From: Nematostella vectensis
Taxonomy: Eukaryota > Cnidaria > Anthozoa > Actiniaria > Edwardsiidae
Length of the DNA: 64,000 bases
NCBI RefSeq assembly: GCF_932526225.1
Contig: NC_064034.1
Location: forward strand, 10,045,387 to 10,109,386
Reading direction: 5' to 3'
Below, in pieces: positions 39,201 through 51,100 of this stretch. The notes under the pieces are model-generated. The model did not search any database. It saw only the letters and a program-made list of their open reading frames with translations, and was not told where the DNA came from. Positions within the stretch are counted from its first letter, which is position 1. Each line of letters begins with the position of its first letter. The position numbers and the translations under genes are program-made.

Positions 39201-39575
39201 ATTTTATAACACAGAAACAATCTATCGAATTTGGTGTAAGCCGTATCAACTGACAAACGGCTAAAGCAATGCACTTGGTCAAACGAAAATGCATTGTGTA
39301 ATTTTTCTGAAGGGTAAAAATACCTGTGCGTGATTGGGATATCTCTTGTAGTAAGCCTAAGCATATGGAATGAAAAGCTAGCGTGTTATTCAGTTCATCT
39401 GTCAAAGATTACTTACTTTCAGGCAATTCTCATACGTGACTTCCTCTGGTTTCAAAGACCCAACCTTATCGTAGACTTCTCGTGCTTTTTTTATCAATGC
39501 TTCTGTCTTTTCAGCGATGTCTTTGGGGGATAGATCCCATTTGAAATGTGCGAGAGCTTGACCGGCGTCAGCCAT
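30278..39575 (-). CDS. Thimet oligopeptidase / neurolysin (M3 metallopeptidase), 666 aa, 25 exons
   Basis: This is a cytosolic zinc endopeptidase that cleaves short peptides (THOP1/neurolysin group). Exons: 39417-39575, 38308-38380, 37942-38008, 37734-37773, 37522-37597, 37222-37353, 37004-37041, 36367-36479, 36017-36071, 35827-35874, 35630-35746, 34669-34810, 34522-34541, 34165-34230, 33979-34083, 33733-33765, 33173-33247, 32795-32868, 32458-32561, 31761-31843, 31642-31686, 31402-31468, 31257-31324, 30832-30948 and 30278-30361. All are GT-AG and in frame. The zinc site is FFHEFGH, with H459, E460 and H463 by my count; the third ligand is E488 in [10 protein letters not shown]. This equals human THOP1 numbering with an offset of 14. 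Other family hallmarks are [30 protein letters not shown], and the substrate-loop stretch [19 protein letters not shown]. The C-terminus (SKGLQV) ends about where the THOP1 catalytic fold ends. The start MADAG lacks a mitochondrial presequence, which favours the cytosolic form. Confidence 0.96.
32199..32286 (-). repeat. tRNA-derived SINE fragment in an oligopeptidase intron
   Basis: On the minus strand it has a box A-like GGTTGCCCAGTGTGTTAGC, then CCTTACCTCTGATGAGAA, a good box B (AGGGTTTGATTCC) and the tail TTGAGACATGGGGAGTAT. The spacing of the boxes fits a Pol III tRNA-type promoter. It is the same family as 19493-19590. Confidence 0.65.
33351..33550. repeat. MITE with TACCTT...ACACTTAATTTTC ends in an oligopeptidase intron
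   Basis: The 200-bp segment has inverted ends: TACCTTTGTAACACTTAATT on the left and, reading in from the right, TACCTTATTACACTTAATTT; both continue into TTTC-CGTCA. The interior has CGCGAAT and GCGATTTT words. It lies between two poly-C blocks, as if inserted into an older GCCGTAGCAGG-type element starting at 33306. Confidence 0.6.
35220..35535 (+). repeat. Retroelement 3' end with A-rich tail
   Basis: The segment ends TTTGTACATAACCGGAGAAG followed by a run of AAAATAAATAAA units (about 35490-35535), as seen at the 3' ends of non-LTR retroelements. No reverse-transcriptase reading frame is left. It lies in an oligopeptidase intron, antisense to the gene. Confidence 0.4.
36740..36898. repeat. 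CCCGTAGCCAGG-family MITE, copy 1
   Basis: It begins CCCATAGCCAGGGGGG, continues CCACTCCACTGGAAGG, and ends AAAATCCTGGCTAAGG after a long poly-C run. The layout and internal words match the copies at 52898-53047 and 59592-59864. It sits in an oligopeptidase intron. Confidence 0.6.
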
Positions 39576-39769
39576 GTTTCCCTGGTTTGATAGAACCACA
39601 ATGAGCCCGCAGTACTTTCACTGGGCATGTCGTTGTTCTTTCAGAAGAAAGATAATATATAGATTTAGTCATTGCCTAAAAGCAGAGCTCCAAAAGACCA
39701 AATCTTTGCTAATTTTCGCTAAATAATAAATATTATTAATAATATTAGATATTATTATATTTCTGTTTT

Positions 39770-40620
39770 TTACGACGTCAACGATTTCACAGATCACGAT
39801 GTTTCTTTAATGAAATATATTTTTTATTTTGATGACGTCGGCATATCTTTATTCTAGTGACGTTATTGATGACGTCACAATCACGTGACCATATTGGTGC
39901 ACCCCCAAAACACCTTCATGACACATACCAAGATTGGTTGTTATATGATGTTTTGTTTATGAGATATGTTTTGTTCATGAGATATTTTTGTTCTTAATGA
40001 AATCGTTATAGTTTTGCTTTTAGTGACGTCCTCGATGACGTCTTAAATCACGTGACCATATTTTTGCACCCCCCTTGACACAAACATGACACCTGCCAAG
40101 TCTGGTTGTGAAACAATGTTTCTTTCAAGAGATATAAGTGCTTTTTATCCTGATGACGTCAGCATATTTTGCTTCTAGTGAAGTCATTAATGACGTCACA
40201 TTTACGTGACCATATTGGAGCACCCCCCTTGACACCAACATGACACCTACCGAGTTTGGTTGTGAAACAATGTTTCTTTCAAGAGATATGAATGTTTTGC
40301 TTTTTATCACGTTTTTTGCTTTAAGTGACGTCATCGATGACGTCATACCAAACGTGAAATATTGTTGCATCCCCCATGACCCATCCATATTGCTGCATCC
40401 CCCTTGACACCTACATGACACCTACCGAGTTTGGTTGCCATATGATGTTTCCATCGTGAGATATAAATATTTTCTTGTTTTGATGACTTCAGCATATTTT
40501 TGCTTGTAGTGACGTCATCAATGACGGCACAAATCACGTAACCACATATTTGCACCTTCCTTGACACATACATGACACCTGCCAAGTTTGGTTGTCATAC
40601 CGATGCTTTTAAGACGGACG
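39770..40620. repeat. TGACGTCA-bearing satellite upstream of the oligopeptidase gene
   Basis: About five diverged units of roughly 146-185 bp start at the conserved word AGTGACGTCATCGATGACGTC (near 39855, 40020, 40178, 40324 and 40509). Each unit continues with TCACGTGACCATATT, GCACCCCCCTTGACAC, ATGACACCTRCCAAGTTTGG and an ATGTTT-rich segment. Each therefore carries paired CRE-like palindromes (TGACGTCA) and an E-box (CACGTG). The array starts about 200 bp above the oligopeptidase start codon. Confidence 0.72.
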
Positions 40621-41532
40621 GACGGACATCGCGTCACGAAAACTCGAGTCCATGGGTTACCAATATTTGTTACAAAATTATTTGTTTTATTTACCACTTT
40701 TTTCTTAGGTATGGGGCTCCGCTCACGCGGCGCGGCTCCGGTAAAAATGTTTTAAAAATCTAGTTTGAATCTAGCCATAGAAAATCCACCAACCTTTGGC
40801 ACGTAAGGACGATAGTGGAAATGACAAAGAAAAATCAGAGGACAAATCACATGAAATTCTAGACACAACGCGTCTCGAAGCTTTTTGTGTTTGACCTTGA
40901 CCACATTTTACATTTATTGGAATTACTTAGGAAAACAAAAATCCATCTTCCGGAAACAGCGTACTTTGCGGGCGCCGCTCCCAAAGATCACCCCGCGTAA
41001 GCTGGTAAGACCTTTTTTCCGGGTTCGAGTGTGTCTGACCTTTGAATGCAAATCTCTGGTAATGTCAGCGGTATTCAAAATCAAACCCGTGAACACAAAT
41101 ACGTATACAAAATGGAAAAAAGTGAGTAACAAATGAAAAGTGTTAAAAAATTCAGTCCATTAAATCACATTTGGTATTGAGATACAGATGCGTTTCCAGG
41201 ATAGGCTGAGGGGAGGGGGGGTGGGGTGGTGCGCAGTCATGAGAATTATATGGAAAAAGAAATAGTATTAATTAATATTCCATTATTCCAAGATTCCGCA
41301 CCCTGCGCGCCCTCCTGTATACGCGCCTGAGATAGGAACATAGAAAAATTAAATAGACATACTTCCAGACATACGCTAAAACGCTTATGGTTGCTTCATA
41401 CTCAAGGATCCAGCGCTTTTTTTCTCGGCCACGAAATTGAGCGCTCTCATACGCTGGATCTTCAAGCTTTCGACTCCAGAAGCGCCGCTACCTGGCGAAC
41501 TATACAACATCATACTCTCTTGACAACACATG

Positions 41533-41694
41533 GCTTTAGTAGGGGGTGGGGAACTGGGGGAATGTGCCCAACAATATTTCCAAAATTACGAGAAGGAAAT
41601 TACCAGTAGGGATGTGGCTGCACTACCAATATTTTCTTAATGTTTCTGTATCGTGCCCCCTTCCTACCTCCAATATTTTAAGGCCTGCTACAGC
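41533..41694. repeat. Short MITE, GCCGTAGCAGG family, copy 2
   Basis: It ends CAATATTTTAAGGCCTGCTACAGC and begins GCTTTAGTAGGGGG, with GTGCCCCC and TTAATGTTTCTGTAT in the same order as in the 29857-29994 copy. The ends are more diverged than in copy 1. Confidence 0.55.
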
Positions 41695-41945
41695 TCTACA
41701 ACATACAAGTACTAGCGCACCCGCATTAAACTAATAAGGGGTCGGTAAACATATTCCTAGCCCCGTCTAACGGGATTAGCCCTCTTTCCCTCCCTTTTGA
41801 GACGCCACGCAGGCTACGTGTGGGCCAGGCGCAGCTCGCTGAAAATGTGTTGTAAAAACTATATCGGGGACTTTTTCCACACGCTTCCCGGAGTTGGAGT
41901 GTTGCTATTGTAACACAGGGTTTCCAAGAAAGACTAAGCGTAGCA

Positions 41946-42065
41946 TACCCTGGGTACCAAAGGCTCCGAGCTTCACGGCGACAACGATTTAAGTAAAGCG
42001 AAGCTCTTCCGCTTCGCTAAAATCGTCGTCGCCGCGCGAATCTCGGAGGCCTGGTACCCAGGGTA
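41946..42065. repeat. Foldback MITE with near-complete palindrome
   Basis: The 120 bp read almost completely as a hairpin: TACCCTGGGTACC at the left pairs with GGTACCCAGGGTA at the right. GGCTCCGAG, CGGCGACAACGATTT and AAGCGAAG pair with their complements toward a loop near 42005. The flanks AGCGTAGCA and AGCGAGCA look like an 8-bp target duplication with one later insertion, as in hAT-type elements. Confidence 0.72.
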
Positions 42066-42228
42066 AGCGAGCACTACATTTTCGTCCATGCAGTATCAGT
42101 ATGATATCTCGGGTCTTCGGGTCTTGGAGACAAGTTGCGTACATCTCAGCATTTGTAGTCTCTGTGGCCAAATAAAGACTGATGCACGTGAGTGACAGAA
42201 CAAAAAGAACAAAGGTTGAAGACAGCAT
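41989..42228 (-). CDS. Hypothetical short secretory-type frame disrupted by a foldback element
   Basis: A 79-codon ATG frame starts with a classic signal peptide (MLSSTFVLFVLSLTCISLYL) and then a short segment with two cysteines (TCLQDPKT...GRKC). Its last 27 or so codons are not its own: they read through the foldback MITE at 41946-42065. Either the original 3' end was displaced by the insertion, or the whole frame is chance. No family is recognised and I assign no function. Confidence 0.25.
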   Translation of the reverse strand: MLSSTFVLFVLSLTCISLYLATETTNAEMYATCLQDPKTRDIILILHGRKCSARLPWVPGLRDSRGDDDFSEAEELRFT

Positions 42229-42731
42229 ATCCTAGTAACGACGGACCATTAAATACTTAAGTGGGGGGAGGGGGTGCACAGATCCCTTCCCAATCCCCCC
42301 TCCCCCCCCCCCAAAAAAAAGTCGAGCAACCGAAATACCCACTAAAAAAGCCTATCGAACACATCTGCTCCTCTTGGGAAAATAACTTGCAGCCAAGAAA
42401 ATAATTTAAAATAAGCTTATTTCACGTCAAACAAGGTGGAAAATTTCTGCATAGCAAGCAATAGCGAAGAAAATATCAAGTGTGACTTATTGCCTGCTAA
42501 ATACTGGCTTATTTACTGACTTATTGCCTGCTAAATTTGATGCAATTTGTGCAAAGTGTCATTGCAGTCTAATAATCAGGTAGAATTTGACAAGTTCACT
42601 GTAAAAGCCAAAATCTTGGAGGTTTAGCACTTGTTATTCGCAGTATTAGGGATTTAGGGGAAGATCATTCAGCATTATTCCTTGCCATGGTTTCCAAAGT
42701 TTTTTTGCGCAGTACCACCATCTTCCACCGC

Positions 42732-43040
42732 TATACAAGGGAATTTAAGCAACGCGACGGCAGAGAGAACGTAACACCCAAAAAAGCTTTCATTCTTTGC
42801 TCGTTATAGACCTAATTTCTAACATAGCAAACACAGATAGTATAGTTTTCAGCGCACACGTTCCCGTCCTCTCTAGACCGTGAAACCTGGAGTTTTCACG
42901 TTGTAGTTTGAAGAAAAACGGCTGAAATGTATCAGACAGAATCCATTTCAAGCACATTTCATGTCTGGCTCTTTGAATTTCAATTGTTTTATGCCGTCGC
43001 CGTTCGCGTTGCAGTCGTCGTTGCTTAAATTCCCTATACG
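42732..43040. repeat. MITE with GGGAATTTAAGCAACG ends
   Basis: The left end (42732-42761: TATACAAGGGAATTTAAGCA, then ACGCGACGGC) and the right end (42993-43040, the inverted complement with CGACGGC words) form terminal inverted repeats of about 30 bp. Inside are ACGTAACACCC and AAAAAAGCTTTCATTC. An 88-codon frame across it is a by-product of the repeat. Confidence 0.65.
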
Positions 43041-44288
43041 GATTCCCAAGAACCATATAATAAACACTATCAACTCCATCCCCTGTACTATTTGTTAGTG
43101 GTTTTGTTAGTTATTTGTAAAACTTGCTAATATTAGCTGCGGACATCCACCCCTAAAAAACGGAAACAAAAATGTTCGACGGGAGAGTTTAAGAGATATA
43201 GGGATTTAATATTTTAATTTTTAGACAAACGGGCACTGGGAGAATCCATGTGTCGCGTAAGCCGCAGCATTGTATTTTACTTGAGAACAAATAACCGTCT
43301 ACTTATGGCCTAAGCAGTCTTCGCAGGGCCTAAGAGAACCGAATATTGCCTTTTATGCGACGACACAGGAGTTCTAAAAGCGCAATCTTATTAAAATAGC
43401 AGATGTATATACCGGATGATATCCTAGACCATTGCAATTGTTGGCAGTCTTATCTCTTGTGCTCTTCGTGCTAGGCTTCGTAGGTTTTCCTTTTGATCGG
43501 GTCCCTGTCTTGGCCTGTAGACTTCCCAGTCCTCTCTCTTGACGCGCGCGCCGCGCCGCAACATTTCCTTGGGCAGTGTGTGTAGGAGCATATTTTATTC
43601 ACCACACCAAAAGCTACTATATTCCCGATATCAAGTAGAAACAAAACTAAGAACCTTCCAAGCTGATTCCATCTGAAAAATTAATGTGTTGGTTATGAAT
43701 CTTAGTAATTATTTGCCCCATATTTCTGTTTTAAATGTATATTTTTTCAAGCGTTTGATAATGTTGGAACGACTGGAAAAATATTGCACAAACTAGACAA
43801 AATTTTAATTGAAATTTCGATAATTTAAAATTTAAGAAATTTTAAAGAACCTAGTGTGTGGATCGTATTTTCATCCAGTGGCCGTTGTTTTGAAGTTCTC
43901 TTTAGTAGTAAACAATGTACCAAATCGCTCTTCACAATTCACTTTAAAAACAACAAGCCGCGGGCAAAGGAATAGTTCCTTTTTCTTGAATATTTGATTT
44001 CCGGGAAATACATTATGTTGTAACTTGTGAATAATCGATCTGGAGGGCACTTCGATTTTCATCTATAGCATTTATTCCCCTTGCCTACATGTGACAAAAT
44101 GGAGTGATTCCTTCACAAAAAGAAGAATGGAAAACTGAGCAATCTGAAGCTCGAGGAATCGACTCGTCTAACGGACAATAAGAGCCTGTTTTGACTTGAT
44201 TGTCTAAGGGAAAAGCCACGACGCTTGTGATTGGCTGAAGATAAGTCCTCGGGGTTTTTGACTCGCCGAATATGGCTAGTGTGATCTG

Positions 44289-44359
44289 TATTTAAATCGT
44301 GTTTAAGAGCAAAGCAGACGAGTCATTTTGACAGCTTGAACGCAGCAACAGTGCGAAAG
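44289..44359 (+). promoter_or_regulatory. Candidate promoter and first noncoding exon of the acidic-repeat gene
   Basis: A TATA-like TATTTAAA lies at 44289-44296. About 30-60 bp further on, the segment ending GTGCGAAAG at 44359 meets a strong donor (GTAAGT). This would splice to the acceptor before 45163, whose exon carries the start codon. The transcription start is not visible. Confidence 0.4.
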
Positions 44360-45188
44360 GTAAGTTGAAAAAGCTTTTGACGCATCTTACACATAATATC
44401 ATCTTTCTTTATTCGACACGCGTGATTATAGTGAGCTATTGCTTTTGAGTGCTACTGTAAGCTATTGATCAAATGTTCATATTTTATTTTCCCATTTGAA
44501 GTTTATCATTAGGAGTCAAGTCAAGCGCGCAATTATTTTTACCGTAAAAAAACCTATTGTAATAGTGGAAAATTAAGAGATTGTAAAATCATTTTAGTAG
44601 TCTTCCTTTTCCCTTTATTTTGCGGGGAATTTGCAAACTCGCTGGTTCCTTGAGAGCCTTTGGGTAAGGCCATATGCATGCAGAGCTTACACCGAAACAA
44701 AAGAACTGAAAGCGATTGTAGACACGTGGTCGGCAGATCACTGAACATATCGCTGAGAGAGCTTAAACTCAAACCGCTGAAGCACAGTTAAAAGCAAATC
44801 TGCTGTGATTTTTCCCGGATTCGTGATTACTGGTGGGTTTTACTGGCTTTGATCTTGTGATAACCAAAAAAGAAACACATTCGTCTGAGCGTTTTAAGAA
44901 TCGTTCTGTCTCCTGAGGTCATGCACCTGGCCGGCCCTGCAAATTATAAGTCGTAACATTTTTATATTTTTTTGTATTATTTTGTGTTCTTCCAGAACAA
45001 ATTTTCTTGTGTATTTAAATCGAAGTAAAAATATTTCCTAAAAAGTGTATTAAAACCGTAACTTGTTATACCATTCGTGATTCCGTTTATTCATCTTGAG
45101 AATAACTCAACACCTCTTTACGTACAATGTATTGGAATATGACACCGGTTTTTATTGTACAGGGCGAATACTTCTACTTTCTTCAGTA

Positions 45189-48100
45189 ATGTCAGAAACA
45201 GAGGTAAGACTAGAGTAATAAAACTTTTACAAAGCCCTTAATATTAACTCGGAAACTGACTGAAAATGGGAAGATTTGATTTCGGTTTCCGATAGAGACT
45301 ATTTATACCTACCATGTTTTCTAGTGGCCGTTTTCTATTTATTTTGCCGTTTTAAAAAATCACCACAAAGTATCAAAATACGCAAAATATGCTGAGGCAT
45401 TAGGCATTTTGAACGTTAAGTGAGGTTGCATTAAAAAACCCGTCTGAGCCAACCTGAGAACGTAAAAGAAATCATGATGAAAATTATTTTGTGGATGTGA
45501 AGTCTACTTTTTTGGATTGCTTGTTGATGGTAATATTGCAGAAGTTCCGTATTTATAGATTTTCATTTTTTTTTTCAGCTTTCCAGTCATTTGCTCTTTC
45601 ATGAAAAATTCAGTCTCTTATTGTGAAGTGTTGCATTTCAGCATGACTTTAAGAGCTTCAAAAAGCGAGAATTCTATTTTGATATGAGGGTTTTGGATGC
45701 CCTGATCCACATTTCTCTTGTGCATCATATATCTTTTCGTTATCATCGAGAAGTTTGTAAAGTATGTGTCGAACTTTTTTTATCATAATACCTCTACGCT
45801 ACTTCACACTTGTCAGGAAACTCTCCATTATCGACGCAAATCACATTCTTTTCTCATATGATCAGAGGTAAATGTAATGCGTTGCAAAATGTTATCAGTC
45901 AAAAGAACCTACCCACTTCAAACTAGCTGACACGACTAAAAAAATTGTGTTAACCACTATTGCATTTTGGCGTGAAAAACGAACCCCGAAAACGAAAAAG
46001 TTGTTGATATTGAATCGGGTTTTAAAAGATGTTCGTGTCTGATGCGTTTATTGCCACCAGCATTTAGTATTATGGTTTATCTATTTATTATATTAATTAA
46101 TAGTGTAAAATGCAATAAACGGGAATATTGCAACCCGCGCTGCCTTTGGATATTTTATTCTGGAAACTTCCCATTTGTCTTCAGACTTATTACCTTTAAA
46201 AATATCTACCTCGAGCCTTCAACTCTCGGTAGATATTTCGCCACTATCCACCTCAATGGAAATGGTATAATTGTTAAGTATACTCAATATAAAAAGGTGA
46301 TATAAACAAAGTGTCACAAATTATATACCATTAAGTCTTGAGGGATCAATAATAAATAGTTTATACTAATGATACCGTTTAATTTGGACGTATATTTCAA
46401 GATCTCTCATTTCGACTCATTAGAGCAGAATTTCTTCATTTGAAGAGCCTCATTCCTAACGGGAGCCAGAAAGATCTGTTTCCGTAGCTCTCTTGGCCAT
46501 TACCTTAAAGGGTTTCTGGGAGCCGCCCTTTTGTCTGTCTACATACTTCTACAGGAAGTATGCTTATTTCTTTTTAGATGGTTATTTCGAAATTCCCTCA
46601 CATAAGTTGTCTTTCAATATTGAGTGAAAACAAAATCAAAGGTGCGTCAGAGAAGTGCTCTTTAATATACTTGAAAACTCATAGATGGTTTTTCAAGTAT
46701 AAATCCATGGAGTTTCGCACCGTTAGCATGAGAAAGGAAAAATTCGATGCGCAACTTATTTATCACTGCGATTTTCAAAACTATGCGAACTCTCGTTAAT
46801 AATTTGGAACTGCTACACCGCTCTTCGGTTTCCGTCATTCAAACTATGGCGGAATAACATAACGGAATGGTTTTTTATTGGTTAGCGCCTCACGGAGAGA
46901 TGGCGTGATTGGAAATACCATTTTAGTTTCTGACCAATAGAAACGCTCCAAGGATTCTTAATGACAGCAACCAAAGAGCGATTAAGTTGTTTGATCCTCG
47001 GCAGGAGTTCGCAGAATCTTGAACCCGCTGTAAAGTACTGATGTCGGTGTTTAAGCTAGACCAACACATTGTTTTATTTTCGACAGAACATGTGTGAGCC
47101 CACGCTCCGAGAGAAGGGAGATGGGGCCGATGAGCACAACCTTCAAGAGCAACTACAAGAACCTTTCATAGCAAACGAGACAAAACGTTCCCCAGACAGC
47201 GACACAGAATACGACGAGGAGCAGTCGCGCCTAAAAGACGACGTCGCGGATGGCCAGACAGACGACACCGGACGAATACATAGTTACGCTAATGGTGTCC
47301 ACACTGATGACACGACTTTGTCTGAACAGGAACAGGCGGAGGTCAGACGCGTACGTTTTGACGACGCCACAGAGATCATGAACGACTCAAGTACACAAGA
47401 AACGATTACTAGAACTGACCCAGCAAACACAGACCTTACAGAGACCAATAAAACACGTGCTTTTGAAGAGGACGTACAGACAGAAACAAAAGATTCTTTT
47501 GTGGAGAAGTCAGATGATCAACAAGACGAACGGCAAAATGACGATAATGACGAGGAGGTTGATTCATCCACGGGATCATTATCTGTAAATATCGGCTCCA
47601 GTCGACCAGAATCCGAGACGGCGTCTGTCAGGGAATCACCAGAAAGTGACAGTGGTAGCGAGGAAAAGGTCACTATCGAGGAGGACGATGTCCCCGAATT
47701 CGAGATGCCGGAATCCGATGGAATTCGTGTCGACGAAACAGAGAATGGTGAACAAGAAGCGGTCGATGAGCTTCCTGAGGACAAACCAGATACAGAAGCT
47801 GACAATTATGAGCAGAGAGAAGAAACGCCGACAAAAGAAGACGCACTAAAATCAGAGTGTACGACAAGTGATTCTGAAGGAACCCCCAGTGCCGCTACAT
47901 ATGGCAAGAGTGATGGAGAGGAAAACGTTGCACAAGAATCCGAGGAATCGCTAGACGATGACGACAATAAAGAGAACGATGGAGAGGAGAAAGAGGAAGA
48001 GGAAGCAACTGAAGAGCGTAGAAAGAGAAAAGGTGAAAAGCTTCCCAAAGTGTATGTATCGTTCGAGAACACTGAAGGGGAAGAGCAAGACCTTAATGAA

Positions 48101-51100
48101 GATGCTAAGCAAGGCCTTGATGACATCCTTGAGGACGACAAAGGTAAGATGAAATCAATTATCATGGACCTCATATCGGGATAAGCAATCATCTAAAAGC
48201 TTGTTCGAGGGAGGGGATGCATCTTCAAATAATGCAAGATCAACTACGTTCTCATAATTTTCGAAGCTAAAAAATTAGAATTTTAAAATCAATATAATCG
48301 AAAGTCTTGTCATTATTTGTTTGTATTTTATTATTTATTGAAGACTTGTGTTACTTTATTGCACATAAATTGTCTGCAACATCCAGGGAAGGAGGGGCGT
48401 GATGCAACTGAGCCACAAGTCGACAGTGAAAGTCAACAGAGTGAACAGGGTAAAAGAGAGGTCGGCACACAGGTTGAAATTGAGAAAAGTGATGCAGAAG
48501 AAGAAAGCAAAACAATAACGGGCAAGGCTCCAACGAAAGAAGCCGATATGGAATCTGACGAAGTTGATACAAAGGGTGAGAAGGTCGAAACAAAAACAAA
48601 AGAATTGAAAGAATCCGAGGAAGTCGAAGCAGAGACTGGACAGGTTGAAGAACAGGCTGAAATGATTGAGACCGAACCTGAAGTGGTCGAGGTTCACGCT
48701 GACGAAGAGAAAGCTGACAAGGCTAAGATCGAAGAGGCTAAATCCGATGAAGCGGAGGCTCAAGCGGAAGCGATCGAGGCCAAGGTTGATAAGGTGGAAG
48801 CCGAAGAAGAGGAGACTCAAACAGAATCCCCAACAGAAAAGGTTGAAGAGGCTGAAGCAACGGCTGAAGTACCGATAGAGGATGCTGATACATCAACAGA
48901 AGAAGCAGAATCACCAGCTGCAGAGCCTGAGGTAGCAGTTAAAGAGGCTGAAGCACCAGTAGAAGATGATGCTTTTGAAGAACCAGAAGCACTGAATGAA
49001 AAAGCTGAAGATCCAAAAGACGAGGATGAAACACAGGAAGAAAAGGCTGAAGTACCGATTGACGAGGCTGAGGCGCAGGCGAAAGTGGCTGGGGAAGAGA
49101 AAGCGCTAGAAGAAGAAGCTGAAACACTGGTGGAAGAGACTAAGGTAGAAGAAGATAAAGCGCCGATTCAAGAGGCTGAAGCATCGGTTAAAAAAGCTGA
49201 AGCAACGGTTGAAGAGATCGAAGCACCGATTGAAAGGGCAAAAGAGGTTGAAGCTCAAAGCAAAGAAGTCGATGCGCCGGTTAAAGAAGTTGAAGCACCA
49301 GTTGGAGAGGCTGAAGCACCGGTAGAAGAAAGTGAAGTACTTGTTGAGAAGGCTGAAGCATCAGTTGAAGAGGCCGAAGTACCGGTCGATGAGGCTGAAG
49401 CATCGGTTGAAGAAGCCGAAGCACCGGCTCATGAGGCTGAAGCACCTGTTGAAGAGGCTAAGTCATCAATTGAAGAAGCTGAGGTACCGGTTGAAGAAGC
49501 TGAGGTACCGGTTGAAGAGGCTGAGGTACCAGAAAAAGGAGCTGAGGCACCGGCTGAGGGTTCCGACGTGCCGACTGAAGAAGCTGGGATGGCGATAGAA
49601 GAGGCTGTAACATCGGTTGAGGAAGCTGAAACATCGGTTGAGGAAGCTGAGGATAAGGTGCCGGCAGAAAAAGTCGAAGCATCTATTGAAGAGGCTGAAG
49701 AACCGGGAGAAGAGGTCGAATCACTGCTCAAGGAGGCTGAAGAACCAGAAGAAGAGGTTGGAGCTCAGGTTGAAGAAGTCGAAGCACCGGTTGAAAAAGC
49801 CGCGGCATCAGTGGAAGAGGCTAAAGTACCGATGGAAGATGCTGAAACACAGGCAGAAGATACCAAAGGAACTTCAGAAGAGGCAGACGCATCGGTTGAA
49901 AAGGCTGAAACTCTGGTAGTGAAGATGGAGCAGGCAGAGGCATCAGTTGAAGAAACCGAGTCACCGGTTGAGGAGGCTGAAGTACTGGAAGAAGAGGCTG
50001 AAGATCCCGTTGAAAACGAAGCAGCGGTTGAAGAGGCCGAGATACCAGCTGAAGAGGTTAAGGTGCCGATAGAAGAGGCACGAACACCCGCAGAAGAGAC
50101 CGAAGCACCGGTTGAGGAGGCCGAAGCACTAGGTGAAACACCTATCGAAGAGGCTGAATCACCGGATAAAAAGGTTGAAGCACCTATTGAGGAGGCTGAA
50201 GCACCGGAAGAAGAGGTTGAAGCTACGGTTGAAGACGTCGAAGCACCGATGGAAGAAGCCGCGGCATCAGTGGAAGAGGCTGAGGTGCCGATAGAAAAGG
50301 CTAAAACACAGCCAGTAGATACCGAAGGACCGGTTGAAAACGCTGAAACATCGTTTGAAGAAGCCGAAGCAGCGGATGAAGAGACAGAAGAACCGGTTAA
50401 GGAGGCTGAAGCATCGTTTGAAGAGGCCGAAGCACCAGTTGTAGAGACAGAAGAACCGGTAAAGGAGGCTAAAGCATCGGTTGAAATAACCGAAGCACCT
50501 ATTGAAGAGGCTGAAGCACCGGAAAGGGTCGAATCATCGGTTGAGGAGGCTGAGGCACCAGAAGAAGAGGTTGAAGCTCCGGTTGAAGAAGTCGAAGCAC
50601 CGGTTGAAGAGGCCGTAGCATCAGTTGAAGAGGCTGAGGTGCCAATAGAAGAGGCTGAAACACAGGCAGAAGATACCGAAGGACCGGTTGAGGACGCTGA
50701 AGAATTGGTTCAAGAAGCCAAAGCACCGGTTGAAGAGACTGAAGCACATTTTGAAGAGGATGAAGCACCAGCAGAAAAACCGATTGAGGAGGCTGGACCA
50801 TCGGTTCAAGAAGCCGAAGCACCAGTTAAAGAGACTGAGAGACCGGTTGAAGAGGCTGAGGTACAAGCAGAAGAAGCTGAATCACCGGCGGAAAAAGAAG
50901 CACCCGTTGAGGAAGCCGAAACACGGGAAGAAGAAACTGAAGCAACCAAAGAAGATGATGTGTCGGTTAAACAGGCCGAGCCATCCGAGGTAGTACCTGA
51001 TGACGATATGGACAAAGAGGAGGAAATTGAGCCGAAGATAACAGCTGTAGAAAATATTCCAGATGAAGCCATGCCTATTGGAGAGGCTGCTACTGATGCG

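Larger units (their letters stand above)
40621..44288. other. Intergenic region between the oligopeptidase and acidic-repeat genes
   Basis: It holds several mobile-element remnants listed separately (41533-41694, 41946-42065, 42732-43040) and one small secretory-type frame (41989-42228). Poly-G or poly-C blocks occur near 41210 and 42270-42310. No conserved coding exon was recognised. Confidence 0.45.

Noticed and set aside
46042-46305. An 87-codon frame with a hydrophobic N-terminus inside intron 2 of the acidic-repeat gene
   Set aside because: The hydrophobic stretch is short, the rest is AT-driven composition, and there is no promoter or splice support.
47518-51072. Long Ser-rich or Leu/Pro-rich frames opposite the acidic-repeat exons
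   Set aside because: They arise because the acidic repeat (GAA/GCT/GTT codons) reads open in other frames; not independent genes.
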